64,000 bases of DNA from Methylobacterium sp. J-068 (lineage in GTDB: Bacteria; Pseudomonadota; Alphaproteobacteria; Rhizobiales; Beijerinckiaceae). Positions 34,297 through 46,507 of the stretch are shown in pieces. Within the stretch, counting starts at the first letter, position 1, and the number at the start of each line of letters is the position of its first letter. The stretch lies in NCBI RefSeq assembly GCF_022829445.1, contig NZ_JAKSXY010000122.1, positions 248,001 through 312,000 of the forward strand, in the 5' to 3' direction. A model generated the notes under the pieces. That model saw only the letters and a program-made list of their open reading frames with translations, did no database searches and was not told the origin of the DNA. A program made the position numbers and the translations under genes.

Positions 34297-35259
34297 TCAC
34301 CCCTCCCGCGCGCCCGTCAGCTCCCAGGCGGACGGGTCGCGCATCAGGCGCGCCACCAGGGCGTGGTTCAACTCGTGGCCCGTATGGGCGGCGGTGACGT
34401 GCCCCAGGATCGGATGACCGGCGAGGGACAGATCGCCGATCAGGTCGAGAATGCGGTGGCGCACCGGCTCGTCCGGAACGGTCATGCCGCCGATGACCCG
34501 GCCTCCGAAGATCGCGGCGGTCGTCGAGAAGCTGGCCCCGCGCAGGACCGGGCGCCGGGTGATGACGGCGTAGAGCTTGGCGGGCAACGCCCATTTGAGG
34601 CGGCCGAAGCTGCGCGACGGTGCGATGTCGTGCGTGAAGCTGTCCGGCGTGATGTCGCCCTCCCAGGTCATCTCGCCGAAATGCGCAAGCGCGAGGCGCG
34701 CCGCGACGGACAGCCGCTCGGCGGGTTCGATGCGCAGCGACCGGCGGCCGTCGCGGACCTCGACGCGGCGCAGCACCCGGATCACCCTGCGCGGCGCCGG
34801 CAACTCGACCCGCCCGGCCTCCCGGATCGCGTCGCACCAGGGCGTGGCGCTGCCGTTGAAGATCGGCAGTTCCTCCGCGTCGAGTTCGACGCGGGCATTG
34901 TCGATCCGCAGGGCGCTGAGCGCCGCCAGCAGGTGCTCGACGGTCCGGACGAGGAGGCCGTCGGCGTCCTGAAGCGCCGTGCAGAGAGGCTGCGAGATGC
35001 GCCTGTCCCAGAGCGCCGGAACGCGGATGACGCGGCCGTTGCGCAGGTGGCGGTGAAACAGGACGCCCGTGCCGGCCTCGGCGGGACAGACACGAACGAC
35101 GGCCCGTCGGGCGGTGTGGAGGCCACGGCCGCGCAGTTCGAACGCCGCCGCGAGCGTCGCTTCGCGCCCGAACGGCGCGGACATCCGCGCGGCGGGTGCC
35201 ACGAGCCCTTGGGGAGGAGAGCCCGCGCCGGGAACCGTGGAGGTGATCGGATGGGTCAT
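34297..35259 (-). CDS. lpxC: UDP-3-O-acyl-N-acetylglucosamine deacetylase (LpxC-like)
   Basis: Zinc deacetylase for the committed step of lipid A synthesis, 320 aa. Zinc ligands are recognisable: VRTVEHLLAALSAL, RHRILDLIGDL with its His and Asp, and the catalytic TGHELNHALV; RGRGLHTARRAVVRVCPAEAGTG is the typical first strand region. AAGG lies eight bases before the ATG at 35259. The first 30 residues are a Pro/Gly-rich extension not usual in LpxC. The main lpxC in related genomes sits with cell-division genes; here there is none, so this may be a second divergent copy. Confidence 0.85.
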   Translation of the reverse strand: MTHPITSTVPGAGSPPQGLVAPAARMSAPFGREATLAAAFELRGRGLHTARRAVVRVCPAEAGTGVLFHRHLRNGRVIRVPALWDRRISQPLCTALQDADGLLVRTVEHLLAALSALRIDNARVELDAEELPIFNGSATPWCDAIREAGRVELPAPRRVIRVLRRVEVRDGRRSLRIEPAERLSVAARLALAHFGEMTWEGDITPDSFTHDIAPSRSFGRLKWALPAKLYAVITRRPVLRGASFSTTAAIFGGRVIGGMTVPDEPVRHRILDLIGDLSLAGHPILGHVTAAHTGHELNHALVARLMRDPSAWELTGAREG

Positions 35260-35432
35260 GCCCGGGCCTTGTATTCTCGGCATACCCGCCAGGATGTGGC
35301 TGCGCTTCGGGAAACACAGTGCAACCACATTCGGGTTTGATTCCCTAGAGGCGGACGGACGATTTTCGGAACTGGCGCCGTTGACGAATCCGCCCTATGG
35401 CTTCCCTCGGGGGCCATCAATCGAGGCGGCTC

Positions 35433-35687
35433 ATGCTCGATCACATTTTCACCTACAGCGGCGAGATCTGCAGCCTCGCGGCGTTCGGCATGTGGCTGTG
35501 GCTCGCGATGCGCGCCTTCCCGGGCCTCGACGTCCTGGTCGCGCGCCACGAGGACGACATGGGTCTCGGCGCGGCGGCCTCGAAGCCGGCCGCGGCGCAT
35601 CACTTCGGGAAGCTGAGTCGGCTCGCGGTGAGCCTCACGGCGATCGCCGTGATCTGCACGGCTGTGGGCTACGCGATTCCGGACTGA
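35433..35687 (+). CDS. Small membrane protein of unknown function (84 aa)
   Basis: Two hydrophobic segments (about residues 6-25, SLAAFGMWLWLAMRAFPG, and 60-80, LAVSLTAIAVICTAVGYAI) flank a short charged loop. No domain is recognised. GAGG sits seven bases before the ATG at 35433; the earlier in-frame ATG at 35397 is less well supported. It is the first of three same-strand genes before a HIT protein. Confidence 0.68.
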   Translation: MLDHIFTYSGEICSLAAFGMWLWLAMRAFPGLDVLVARHEDDMGLGAAASKPAAAHHFGKLSRLAVSLTAIAVICTAVGYAIPD

Positions 35688-35760
35688 GTCGTTCGTCGGC
35701 ACGGGGATCGCGCCCGGCGCCCCTCGCATCCCCCTCGGTTCCGCTCTACATCGCACGCCG

Positions 35761-36177
35761 ATGAGCACCGATTTCTCCCTCGATCCGCAGCTGGCCGCCG
35801 ACGCCGTTCACGTGGGCGATCTCGCCCTCTGCAGCGTGCTGCTGATGGACGATGCGCGCTTTCCCTGGCTGGTCCTGGTGCCCCGCCGGGCCGGCGCCAG
35901 CGAGATCACGGACCTTCCGCCCGAGGATGCGCACGCGCTGATGGACGAGATGCGGATCGCCACCGGCGTGATGCTGGCGCTCGCCAAGCCCGACAAGGTC
36001 AACGTCGCGGCCCTCGGCAACGTCGTGGCTCAACTTCACGTCCATGTGATCGGCCGCTTCCGATCCGATCCGGCCTGGCCGAGGCCGGTCTGGGGCATCG
36101 GCACCGCGACGCCCTACCCGCCTCACGCCCGCGCCCAAATGATCGAGCGCATCGGCGCGCTGTTCGCCGCGGCCTGA
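35761..36177 (+). CDS. HIT domain protein
   Basis: A 138-aa histidine-triad nucleotide hydrolase or transferase. The triad is present as QLHVHVIGR (H-x-H-x, final His lost to an Ile-Gly-Arg variant common in this subfamily), with FPWLVLVPRRAG and EITDLPPED earlier. It is expected to cleave nucleotide-phosphoester or phosphoramidate bonds. It ends 4 bp before nudC, so the two nucleotide-cleaning enzymes form an operon. Confidence 0.88.
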   Translation: MSTDFSLDPQLAADAVHVGDLALCSVLLMDDARFPWLVLVPRRAGASEITDLPPEDAHALMDEMRIATGVMLALAKPDKVNVAALGNVVAQLHVHVIGRFRSDPAWPRPVWGIGTATPYPPHARAQMIERIGALFAAA

Positions 36178-36181
36178 GACC

Positions 36182-37087
36182 ATGGACGATCCCTCGAGCC
36201 AGCTCGGCTACGCCCACACTCGACTCGTGCGCCATTCCGCCGAGAGCGCGGAGGCGGTCCCGGACCTCGACGCGGAGGGCGCCCGCATCGTGATCCTCTC
36301 GGGCGACCGGATCCTGCTCTCAGAGAACACCGCCCTCCTCACGCCCGCCGAGGCGGCGCGGGCGGGAGTGCTTGGCCTCACGCTGTTCCTCGGCCGGGTC
36401 GACGGGGCGCCGGTCTTCGCCGCCGCCGTGCCGGCCGAGGTCGCCGGCACCGACGATGTCGCCCCGTCGTTTCCCAGCAACGATCTGCGCAGCCTCGCCA
36501 GCGAGGGCCGGATCGCACCCCACGAACTCGGGCTGCTCGCCACCGCGAAGTCGCTGCTGAGCTGGCACGCGCGGAACGGCTTCTGCGCCCAGTGCGGAAG
36601 CGCGACCACCCTCGCGGCCGGCGGATACCGCCGCGAATGCGCGGCCTGCGGGACGCATCACTTCCCCCGCACCGACCCCGTGGTGATCATGCTGATCACC
36701 CATGGCGAGGCCTGCCTGCTCGGCCGCTCGCCGCGCTTCAACACCGGGATGTATTCCTGCCTCGCCGGCTTCCTCGAACCGGGCGAGACCATCGAGGACG
36801 CGGTGCGGCGCGAGACCTTCGAGGAGGTCGGCCTGACCATCGGCGCGGTGCGCTACCACGCCTCGCAGCCCTGGCCGTTCCCCGCCTCCCTGATGATCGG
36901 CTGCGTCGCCGAGGCGCGGGACGCGGCGATCGTCATCGACCCGGTGGAACTCGCCGACGCGCGCTGGTTCTCGCGGACGGAGGTGGAGGCGATGATGGCG
37001 GGCCGCCACCCCGAGGGCCTGACCACCCCGCCCCCGATGGCGATCGCGAACCTGCTGATGCGGGCCTTCGGCGAGGGACGTGCGTGA
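36182..37087 (+). CDS. nudC: NAD(+) diphosphatase / NAD-RNA decapping Nudix hydrolase
   Basis: Cleaves NADH or NAD to mononucleotides and, in characterised NudC enzymes, removes NAD caps from RNA. 301 aa in three parts: a variable N-terminal domain (1-125), a zinc ribbon (CAQCGS and CAACGTHHFPR) and a Nudix domain with box GFLEPGETIEDAVRRETFEE in a contiguous run and SQPWPFPASLM, the NudC specificity motif. Length and domain order are normal. It overlaps no gene; the upstream HIT gene is 4 bp away. Confidence 0.93.
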   Translation: MDDPSSQLGYAHTRLVRHSAESAEAVPDLDAEGARIVILSGDRILLSENTALLTPAEAARAGVLGLTLFLGRVDGAPVFAAAVPAEVAGTDDVAPSFPSNDLRSLASEGRIAPHELGLLATAKSLLSWHARNGFCAQCGSATTLAAGGYRRECAACGTHHFPRTDPVVIMLITHGEACLLGRSPRFNTGMYSCLAGFLEPGETIEDAVRRETFEEVGLTIGAVRYHASQPWPFPASLMIGCVAEARDAAIVIDPVELADARWFSRTEVEAMMAGRHPEGLTTPPPMAIANLLMRAFGEGRA

Positions 37088-37108
37088 GGGCGGACAAGCC
37101 CTATCCAC

Positions 37109-38065
37109 TTACCCGAGGAGGCGGATCGGCGCGCCGTCGAGGAAGGCGCCGATATCCTCCACGATCTCGGGGAAGTAGGTGCGGTAGTTGCGCATCGTGA
37201 CGTAGCCGAGATGCGGCGTCGCCAGCACGTTGGGGAGCCTGCGCCAGGGTGAATCCTGCGGCAGCGGCTCGGTCTCGAAGACGTCGAGGCCCGCGCCCGC
37301 GATCCATCCCTCGGTCAGCGCCGTCAGCAGGGCGCCCTCGTCCACGATCGCCGCGCGCGCGGTGTTGATGAGGAGGGCGTCGGGCCGCATCCGGCGTAAG
37401 GCGCCGGCGTCCACGAGGCCGCGCGTGCGCGCGCTCAGGACGAGGTGGATCGAGACGACGTCGCTCGTCTCCAGCAGGGCCTCCAGGGAGGGCGCCAGGG
37501 TGACCCCTTCCGCCTCGGCGCGCTCCGCCGTGAGGTTCTGGCTCCAGGCACCGACCGTCATGCCGAAGGCCTGCCCGATCCGGGCGACGCGGCTGCCCGT
37601 CTTGCCGAGGCCGATGAGGCCGAGGCGGCGTCCGGCGAGATCGCCGCCCACGCTGCCCTGCCAGGGGCCGCCCGTCCGCAGGGCCTGCGCCTCCGGCACG
37701 AGGTGGCGGGCGAGGCCGAGGATCAGCGCCCATGTCAGTTCCACGGGCGGCTCGGGATGGCTCGCGGTGCCGCAGACCGTGACGCCGTGCGCCCGCGCGG
37801 CGGCGAGGTCGATGGACGCGTTGCGCATGCCGCTGGTCACGAGGAGTTTCAGCCGAGGCAGGCGGGCGAAGAGTTCGGCCGGAAACGGCGTGCGCTCGCG
37901 CATCATCACCACGATCTCGCAATCGGCGATCTCGGCGACCAGGGCGTCCTGGGTGGCGAAGGGACTGCGCAGGTCACGCGGCACGATGCGGTCGGTCAGT
38001 CCCGACCAATCCGCCATCGTGAGGCCGACGCCCTGGTAATCGTCGAGGATCGCGCAAGTGAGCAT
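37109..38065 (-). CDS. D-2-hydroxyacid dehydrogenase
   Basis: NAD-dependent oxidoreductase of the D-isomer-specific 2-hydroxyacid dehydrogenase family, 318 aa. The Rossmann loop is GLIGLGKTGSRVA (about residue 150). Catalytic Arg lies in NTARAAIVDEGAL (about 238), the Glu in DVFETEPLP and the His in TPHLGYVT (about 285). The substrate (glycerate, hydroxypyruvate, lactate or others) cannot be set from motifs; methylotrophs need hydroxypyruvate reductase for the serine cycle, but that gene normally sits in the serine-cycle cluster. The ATG at 38065 (MLTCAILDDYQ) is the family-like start. Converges with nudC. Confidence 0.9.
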   Translation of the reverse strand: MLTCAILDDYQGVGLTMADWSGLTDRIVPRDLRSPFATQDALVAEIADCEIVVMMRERTPFPAELFARLPRLKLLVTSGMRNASIDLAAARAHGVTVCGTASHPEPPVELTWALILGLARHLVPEAQALRTGGPWQGSVGGDLAGRRLGLIGLGKTGSRVARIGQAFGMTVGAWSQNLTAERAEAEGVTLAPSLEALLETSDVVSIHLVLSARTRGLVDAGALRRMRPDALLINTARAAIVDEGALLTALTEGWIAGAGLDVFETEPLPQDSPWRRLPNVLATPHLGYVTMRNYRTYFPEIVEDIGAFLDGAPIRLLG

Positions 38066-38499
38066 GGCGGGTTCGTCCCTGAGGTATCGCCCGGTATCCC
38101 ACCGCGGCCGCCTTGGCCACCCTCGGCAACCGCCGCTCCGAGAAGGGCCAGTGCCGCCTCGCCTTCCTGGGACGCCCGAGCGCCAGCGAGGGCCGGATGC
38201 GCATCGCCCTCCCGCCGGAGGATTTCGGCGTGGAGGACCCGGCCCCGGACGATTCCCTTCCTCGGCCATCTCGAAACACGCGCCGCGCACGCCCCCGGAC
38301 GGGTCGCCCTGGCGGGACGCCACCAGCGCCGGCGCATCGGGCGCCTCGGCTGGTCAGCGGACACCGCCCGGATTAGATCTGACCGCCGCGACGCCGAGAC
38401 CGGACCTCGATGAGCATGAGCCATTGCGGTCTGCCCGCGCGACGGCGCGGGGGCGGACATCCGCCGAACCCAGTATTCAGCCGAAGGTTCTCCACGATC
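38066..38499. other. 434-bp divergent intergenic region
   Basis: No gene is supported. One plus-strand frame (38113-38376, 87 codons) has a few gene-like stretches but no ribosome site or recognisable domain; it might be a gene remnant. Confidence 0.4.
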
Positions 38500-38943
38500 A
38501 TGCGACTGCCCAGCGCCCTCGCGGCCCTCCTGATCCTCACGCCCGGCCTGGCGCGGGCCGACGAATGCGACGGCCTCGCCGCCCGCATCGCCTCCGCGCT
38601 GAGCGCCAAGGTCGGCCGGCGCACGGGGCCCAGCATCGACATCCGCATCCCCGGCGGTCTCAAGCTCGATCTCACCTGCCGGGCCGAGCCCATCGTGCAG
38701 GCGGCCTCCGCCGAGCCGACCCCTTCGGCGGCCTACTTCGCGGACCTCGCGGTGGCGGCCGAGATCGTGGTCGGCGAGAGCGCGAGCGCGGTCCAGTCCG
38801 CCATCGCCACGGCGCATGCCACCGCCCTGCGGGAGCGGCGCAAATCCTTCATCCAGCAGAACGGCTGGTCGGCGAGCTGCTACACCGACAGCAGCGGCTC
38901 GATCCGCACGCTCTGCTCGGTGGGTCGGATTCCGCCCCAGTGA
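38500..38943 (+). CDS. Exported hypothetical protein (147 aa)
   Basis: A Sec signal peptide (MRLPSALAALLILTPGLARA) precedes a 127-residue mature chain with four cysteines (DECDG, LTCRAEP, SASCYTD, RTLCSV) that could form two disulfides. DIRIPGGLKLDLTC looks like a beta strand pair. The domain is unknown. GAAGG lies 13 bases before the ATG at 38500; the longer frame to 38410 would bury the signal peptide. No operon partner. Confidence 0.78.
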   Translation: MRLPSALAALLILTPGLARADECDGLAARIASALSAKVGRRTGPSIDIRIPGGLKLDLTCRAEPIVQAASAEPTPSAAYFADLAVAAEIVVGESASAVQSAIATAHATALRERRKSFIQQNGWSASCYTDSSGSIRTLCSVGRIPPQ

Positions 38944-38982
38944 CGAGACGCGGATAGGAAGCCCGCGCCCCGCACCGGTCGA

Positions 38983-39522
38983 TCAATACTCGATCACGTC
39001 TTCCAGGGCGTAGTGCTTCACCGTCTTCCGGTTGGCGATGAGTTCGTCGATGGTCGGCTCGCCCTTCATGGCGCGAGCGATGGCGAGCTTCGTCGCCTCG
39101 TAATTGGTGCGGTAGAGATCCTTGCGGTCGAGGTTCGGATCGGAGCCGCAGCGCTCATCGAGCCAGATCATGATGATCATGCACAGCTCGTCGAGGCCGT
39201 CCTTCGGCAGCACGCCCTCGATCACGCAATCGATGATCGCATCGCCTGTCGCCGCCTGGACGACGCCGCCGAGGAGCTCGGCATACTCGGCCGTGTGGAT
39301 CGTGACCTTGGTGGTCATCATCGTGGCCGGGCGCACCAGCTGGTTGAGGTCACGCACCACGAACATCCGGGTGTGCCCTTGGACCTGCCCCATCATGCCC
39401 GCGAAGGCCTGTCCGGCCGGGCCGCGCGTGGAGCCGATCAGCACCTCGGGCATGGCGTCGGTGTACTGCCCCTCGGCGGCGAGCACGGTCGCCTCGCCGG
39501 TTCGGAACCAGATCTCGGACAT
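38983..39522 (-). CDS. Formaldehyde-activating enzyme homologue (Fae-like)
   Basis: A 179-aa Fae family protein. True Fae condenses formaldehyde with tetrahydromethanopterin in methylotrophs. Conserved blocks are IGSTRGPAGQAFAG near the N-terminus, MMTTKVTIHTAE, AIIDCVIEGVLPKDGLDELC, and NYEATKLAIARAMKGEPTIDE at the C-terminus. The histidine of the canonical AHIDLIIG segment, implicated in catalysis, aligns with Met24 (DAMPEVLIG), so activity may be lost or changed. Methylorubrum extorquens carries extra Fae copies of unclear role, and this looks like one. GGAAG precedes the ATG. No other methanopterin genes are adjacent. Confidence 0.85.
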   Translation of the reverse strand: MSEIWFRTGEATVLAAEGQYTDAMPEVLIGSTRGPAGQAFAGMMGQVQGHTRMFVVRDLNQLVRPATMMTTKVTIHTAEYAELLGGVVQAATGDAIIDCVIEGVLPKDGLDELCMIIMIWLDERCGSDPNLDRKDLYRTNYEATKLAIARAMKGEPTIDELIANRKTVKHYALEDVIEY

Positions 39523-39741
39523 ATGGGGGTCTTCCTTCAACGGATGGGGACCGTGCCCGACAGGGTGGGACGGCTGGGGGCGCACAAACACCAGAGGGCC
39601 GGGGCCCGTCAATCGCAGGCCCGCGCCCCTTCCTTTCGCTGCTTCCTTGCGCCCCTGGCCCTGGTCTCGCGCCACGGGATCGGTCATGCAGGGCCGCCGG
39701 GGACGCGAGGCGTCGCCGGCACCGGAGAGGCGCGTGATCCG

Positions 39742-39951
39742 ATGAGTACGGAACGGGACTGGAGCTTGGCCGTCGCGGCGGCCCCCGACGGCGTCCGGAT
39801 CGAGATCGGCCTGCCCGATCTCGCGGGACGGCCCGTCACGGCGATCCTGGCGCTGGACCGGGAGGAAGCGCGCACCCTCGCCCGGGCGCTGCTCGCGGCC
39901 TCGGGCGACGCGATGGAACGCACGTTCCCGCGTGCGCCCTCCGGGAGCTAG
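39742..39951 (+). CDS. Small hypothetical protein (69 aa)
   Basis: A short acidic-to-neutral protein, MSTERDWSLAVAAAPDG, then RIEIGLPDLAGRPVTAILALDREEARTLARALLA in overlapping strand and helix patterns; the second half could form an amphipathic helix. GAGAGG lies 11 bases upstream. Codon choice looks coding, but no family is recognised. It converges with the lipoprotein gene, nine bases away. Confidence 0.55.
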   Translation: MSTERDWSLAVAAAPDGVRIEIGLPDLAGRPVTAILALDREEARTLARALLAASGDAMERTFPRAPSGS

Positions 39952-39959
39952 GGCGCGGG

Positions 39960-40406
39960 TTAAAGCCCGACGCGGTTGCTGCGGCCCGGCAGGCGCGGGA
40001 CCTTGGTGCCGCGCGGTTCGATCGGCCCGGCGCAGGTGTAGCTGAACTCGGTCTGCAAATCGGTGAACACCGTCTCGCCGGTGATCCGGCAATCCTCGCG
40101 GACCGTCTCGTCGAGATAGGTGCGGGCCGCCTCGCGGAACCGCTTCACGCGGGTCAGGGCCGGGTCGCCGCCCGAGAACGCATCGTCGATGCCGCAGCCG
40201 GTGGTCTCCCGCAGGACATTGGAGACGATCAGCATCTTGCGCACCCGGCGCTGGTCGTAGACCTCGTAAGGGTCCTTGCAGCCGATGGTGACGACCTGGG
40301 GCGTCAGACTGACATAGGTCTTCGAGAGATAGGCAAAGCCTGTGCAACCCGAGGCGAGGAAGCCAAGGGCCAAGGTCGCGGCGAGGGAGCCGGTGAGCCG
40401 GTACAC
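39960..40406 (-). CDS. Hypothetical lipoprotein
   Basis: A 148-aa exported protein with a lipobox (LGFLASGC) after a short basic N-terminus, so it is probably anchored to a membrane facing the periplasm. The mature chain has five further cysteines (IGCKDPY, TTGCGID, REDCRIT, YTCAGP), uneven pairing, and basic stretches. No domain is recognised. I chose a GTG at 40406 because GAAGGG lies ten bases upstream and the signal peptide then begins at once; the ATG at 40457 would add 17 hydrophilic residues. Confidence 0.72.
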   Translation of the reverse strand: MYRLTGSLAATLALGFLASGCTGFAYLSKTYVSLTPQVVTIGCKDPYEVYDQRRVRKMLIVSNVLRETTGCGIDDAFSGGDPALTRVKRFREAARTYLDETVREDCRITGETVFTDLQTEFSYTCAGPIEPRGTKVPRLPGRSNRVGL

Positions 40407-40557
40407 GATCGGGGCACCCTTCGCTTGTCTCGGGCCGAGTTTCAGCCGGATCGGCATTGAAGCGCAGGCGCGCCCACGGTCAAGCCTCGCCCGGCCACAC
40501 TCCCGCGGCTTTCGCCGTCCCGGCCCCCGTCCGCGCGGGAGCCGGGGCGGGCGTGTC

Positions 40558-44313
<3,756 letters not shown>

Positions 44314-44468
44314 GGATTTCTCACGCGTCATTCCGGGGCCACGGAGCGGCGTCCGGAATCCAGAACCGCGACGGGTCCGGACAATGAAGTTCGACAGGTT
44401 TGGAAGTTCGACAGGGTTGGCGTGTCTGGAGCCCGGGCTCGCCTTCGGCGCCCCGGGACAAGGTGTGA
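44314..44468. repeat. metF-metH spacer with palindromic and direct repeats
   Basis: The plus strand carries CGTCATTCCGGGG (44326-44338) with a matching GTCCGGAAT arm nearby, the repeat family also seen at 30221. A 17-bp direct repeat (GAAGTTCGACAGGTTTG at 44386, then at 44403 with one change) and a CCCGGG..CCCGGG hairpin near 44431-44457 follow. No cobalamin or SAM riboswitch pattern was evident. Confidence 0.55.
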
Positions 44469-45410
44469 TCAGGCTGCCTTGGCGGCTTCCTTGGCGATTT
44501 CCTTCGCAGCCACCTTCGGCGCCTGGGCCCGGAGCCCGAGCACGTGGCAGATGGCGTAGACGAGGTCGGAGCGGTTCATCGAGTAGAAGTGGAAGTCGTT
44601 CACGCCCTGATCGACGAGGTCGAGCACCTGCTCGGCCGCCACCGACGCCGCCACGAGGCGGCGCGTGTCGACGTCGTTGTCGAGCCCCTCGAACCGCGCG
44701 GCGAGCCAGTATGGCACCGAGGCGCCGGTGCGGCGCGCGAAGTTCGCCGCCTGCTTGAAATTCTGCACCGGCAGGATGCCGGGGATGATCGGGATGTCGA
44801 TGCCGGCGGCGCGCACCTTGTCGACGTAGCGCAGGTAGATGTCGTTCTCGAAGAAGAACTGCGTGATCGCCTGGTCGGCGCCGGCATCGACCTTGGCCTT
44901 CAGGGCGTCGATGTCGGCGTCCAGCGAGGAGGCCTCCGGGTGCTTCTCGGGGTAGGCCGAGACCGAGACCTTGAAATCGCCGATCCGCTTGATGCCGGCC
45001 ACGAGGTCCGAGGTCTGGGCATAGCCACCGGGATGCGGCCGGTAGGCGTTCCCCACGCCCTCGGCCGGGTCGCCGCGCAGGGCCACGATGTGGCGCACGC
45101 CGGCGTCCCAGTAGGATTGCACGACGGCGTCGATCTCCTCCCGGGTGGCGTCCACGCAGGTCAGGTGGGCGGCGGGCTGGAGGCTCGTTTCCTTGACCAT
45201 CCGCGCCACGGTGTTGTGCGTGCGCTCGCGCGTGGAGCCGCCGGCTCCGTAGGTCACCGAGACGAATTTCGGCTGGAGCGGCGCCAGGCGCTCGATCGAC
45301 GACCAGAGGATCTTCTCCATCTCCTCGGTCTTGGGCGGGAAGAACTCGATGGAGACCCGGATCGGACGATAGCCGTCGCGGCTGGCGCGATGTTGGGAAG
45401 CGGATGGCAT
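44469..45410 (-). CDS. metF: Methylenetetrahydrofolate reductase [NAD(P)H]
   Basis: FAD-dependent reduction of 5,10-methylene-THF to 5-methyl-THF, the methyl donor used by MetH. 313 aa, a single TIM-barrel catalytic domain as usual in bacteria. Motifs: VSIEFFPPKTEEM at the N-terminus with the catalytic Glu, SVTYGAGGSTRERT, LTCVDATREEID, ALRGDPAEG and DQAITQFFFEND. The start is MPSASQHRASRDGYRP at 45410. It is 71 bp behind sahR and 155 bp ahead of metH, all on the minus strand. Confidence 0.96.
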   Translation of the reverse strand: MPSASQHRASRDGYRPIRVSIEFFPPKTEEMEKILWSSIERLAPLQPKFVSVTYGAGGSTRERTHNTVARMVKETSLQPAAHLTCVDATREEIDAVVQSYWDAGVRHIVALRGDPAEGVGNAYRPHPGGYAQTSDLVAGIKRIGDFKVSVSAYPEKHPEASSLDADIDALKAKVDAGADQAITQFFFENDIYLRYVDKVRAAGIDIPIIPGILPVQNFKQAANFARRTGASVPYWLAARFEGLDNDVDTRRLVAASVAAEQVLDLVDQGVNDFHFYSMNRSDLVYAICHVLGLRAQAPKVAAKEIAKEAAKAA

Positions 45411-45481
45411 CGGGGTCGTCCTCTATGTCGGTCGGTTCAGACGGTCGGTGAAGGGGGTTTTGACGAAGCGGGCGGACGCCA

Positions 45482-46507
45482 TCAGGCGACAGCCCGCTCC
45501 TCGGTGCGAAGCGAGACCCCGGCGTAGGGTTCCACCACGTCGGTGGCGAGCCAGAGCGTCACGGTCAACTGGTCCTCGACCTCGCCGGTGGGGGCGAGGT
45601 CCCGGGTGGCGACACTCGGCAGGCCTGCATCGGAGAGCCAGCCCGCCACCTGCTCGGGCGCGAAGCCGAGGCGCCGATGCGCCTGGGATTCGCGCAGGAA
45701 TTCGAGATCGTGGGGTGCGAAATCCACCACCAGAAGGCGCCCGCCGGGCGCGACGAGACGCGCGGCTTCCCGTAGGGCACGCGCCGGATCGTCGAGATAA
45801 TGCAGCACCTGATGCACCACGACGAGGTCGAAACCCCCGCGCCCGAAGGGGGGCGCGTGGATGTCGCCCTGTCGCAGGTCGACCCGCGACAGACCCATGC
45901 GCTCGAGATTCGCGCGGGCCACCGACAGCATGGCGTGGCTGGAATCGAGACCCACGGCCCGCGCCGCGCGCCCGGCCAGGAGCCCGAGCATCCGTCCGGT
46001 GCCGGTGCCGAGATCGACGAGGTTCTGGATCGGGCGATCCCCCAGCGCGTCGAGCACCGCGGCCTCGACTGTGGCCTCGGGAACGTGGAGCGAACGCAGG
46101 CGGTCCCATTTCGGCGCGAGACGAGCGAAGAACGTCTGCGCCGCCTCCGCGCGCTGCGCCCGCACCGCCTCGAGCCGGGCGAAATCCTCGGAGAGGGGCG
46201 GCCGCGCGGCATCGAGCCCGGCGATCAGCGGCTGAACCAGGGCCGCGCGCTCCTCCACGAGGCGGAAGAACGCCCAGGCGCCCTCGCGGTGACGCTCGAC
46301 CAGACCGGCCTCGACGAGAAGCTTGAGATGGCGCGAGATGCGCGGCTGCGATTGCCCCAGGATGTCGGTGAGGTCCGAGACCGACAATTCGCCGGCGGCC
46401 AGGAGCGCGAGGATGCGCAGGCGCGTCTCCTCGGCGGCCGCGCGCAGGATGGCGAGGGCGTCGGCGAAGGGCAGTGGAGGCGCGAGATGGAACCCCGTGT
46501 GAGACAT
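45482..46507 (-). CDS. ArsR-type regulator fused to a SAM-dependent methyltransferase (SahR-type)
   Basis: A 341-aa fusion: an ArsR winged helix (about 12-85; LSVSDLTDILGQSQPRISRH recognition region) followed by a class I methyltransferase-like domain with motif I VDLGTGTGRMLGLLAG (about 160) and GFDLVVVHQVLHYL. Such fusions beside metF/metH/ahcY are known as SahR and are proposed to sense S-adenosylhomocysteine and repress methionine-cycle genes. An 18-bp perfect palindrome covers the start codon, so autoregulation of the sahR-metF-metH unit is likely. The ATG at 46507 lacks a ribosome site, suggesting a leaderless or nearly leaderless message. Confidence 0.88.
   Translation of the reverse strand: MSHTGFHLAPPLPFADALAILRAAAEETRLRILALLAAGELSVSDLTDILGQSQPRISRHLKLLVEAGLVERHREGAWAFFRLVEERAALVQPLIAGLDAARPPLSEDFARLEAVRAQRAEAAQTFFARLAPKWDRLRSLHVPEATVEAAVLDALGDRPIQNLVDLGTGTGRMLGLLAGRAARAVGLDSSHAMLSVARANLERMGLSRVDLRQGDIHAPPFGRGGFDLVVVHQVLHYLDDPARALREAARLVAPGGRLLVVDFAPHDLEFLRESQAHRRLGFAPEQVAGWLSDAGLPSVATRDLAPTGEVEDQLTVTLWLATDVVEPYAGVSLRTEERAVA

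Noticed and set aside
38113..38376. 87-codon plus-strand frame between the dehydrogenase and an exported protein
   Set aside because: A few stretches look gene-like, but there is no ribosome site, no domain and arginine/proline-rich ends; noted as a possible remnant only.
44314..44468. Cobalamin riboswitch upstream of metH
   Set aside because: I found no B12-box-like segment; the gap is filled by repeats.
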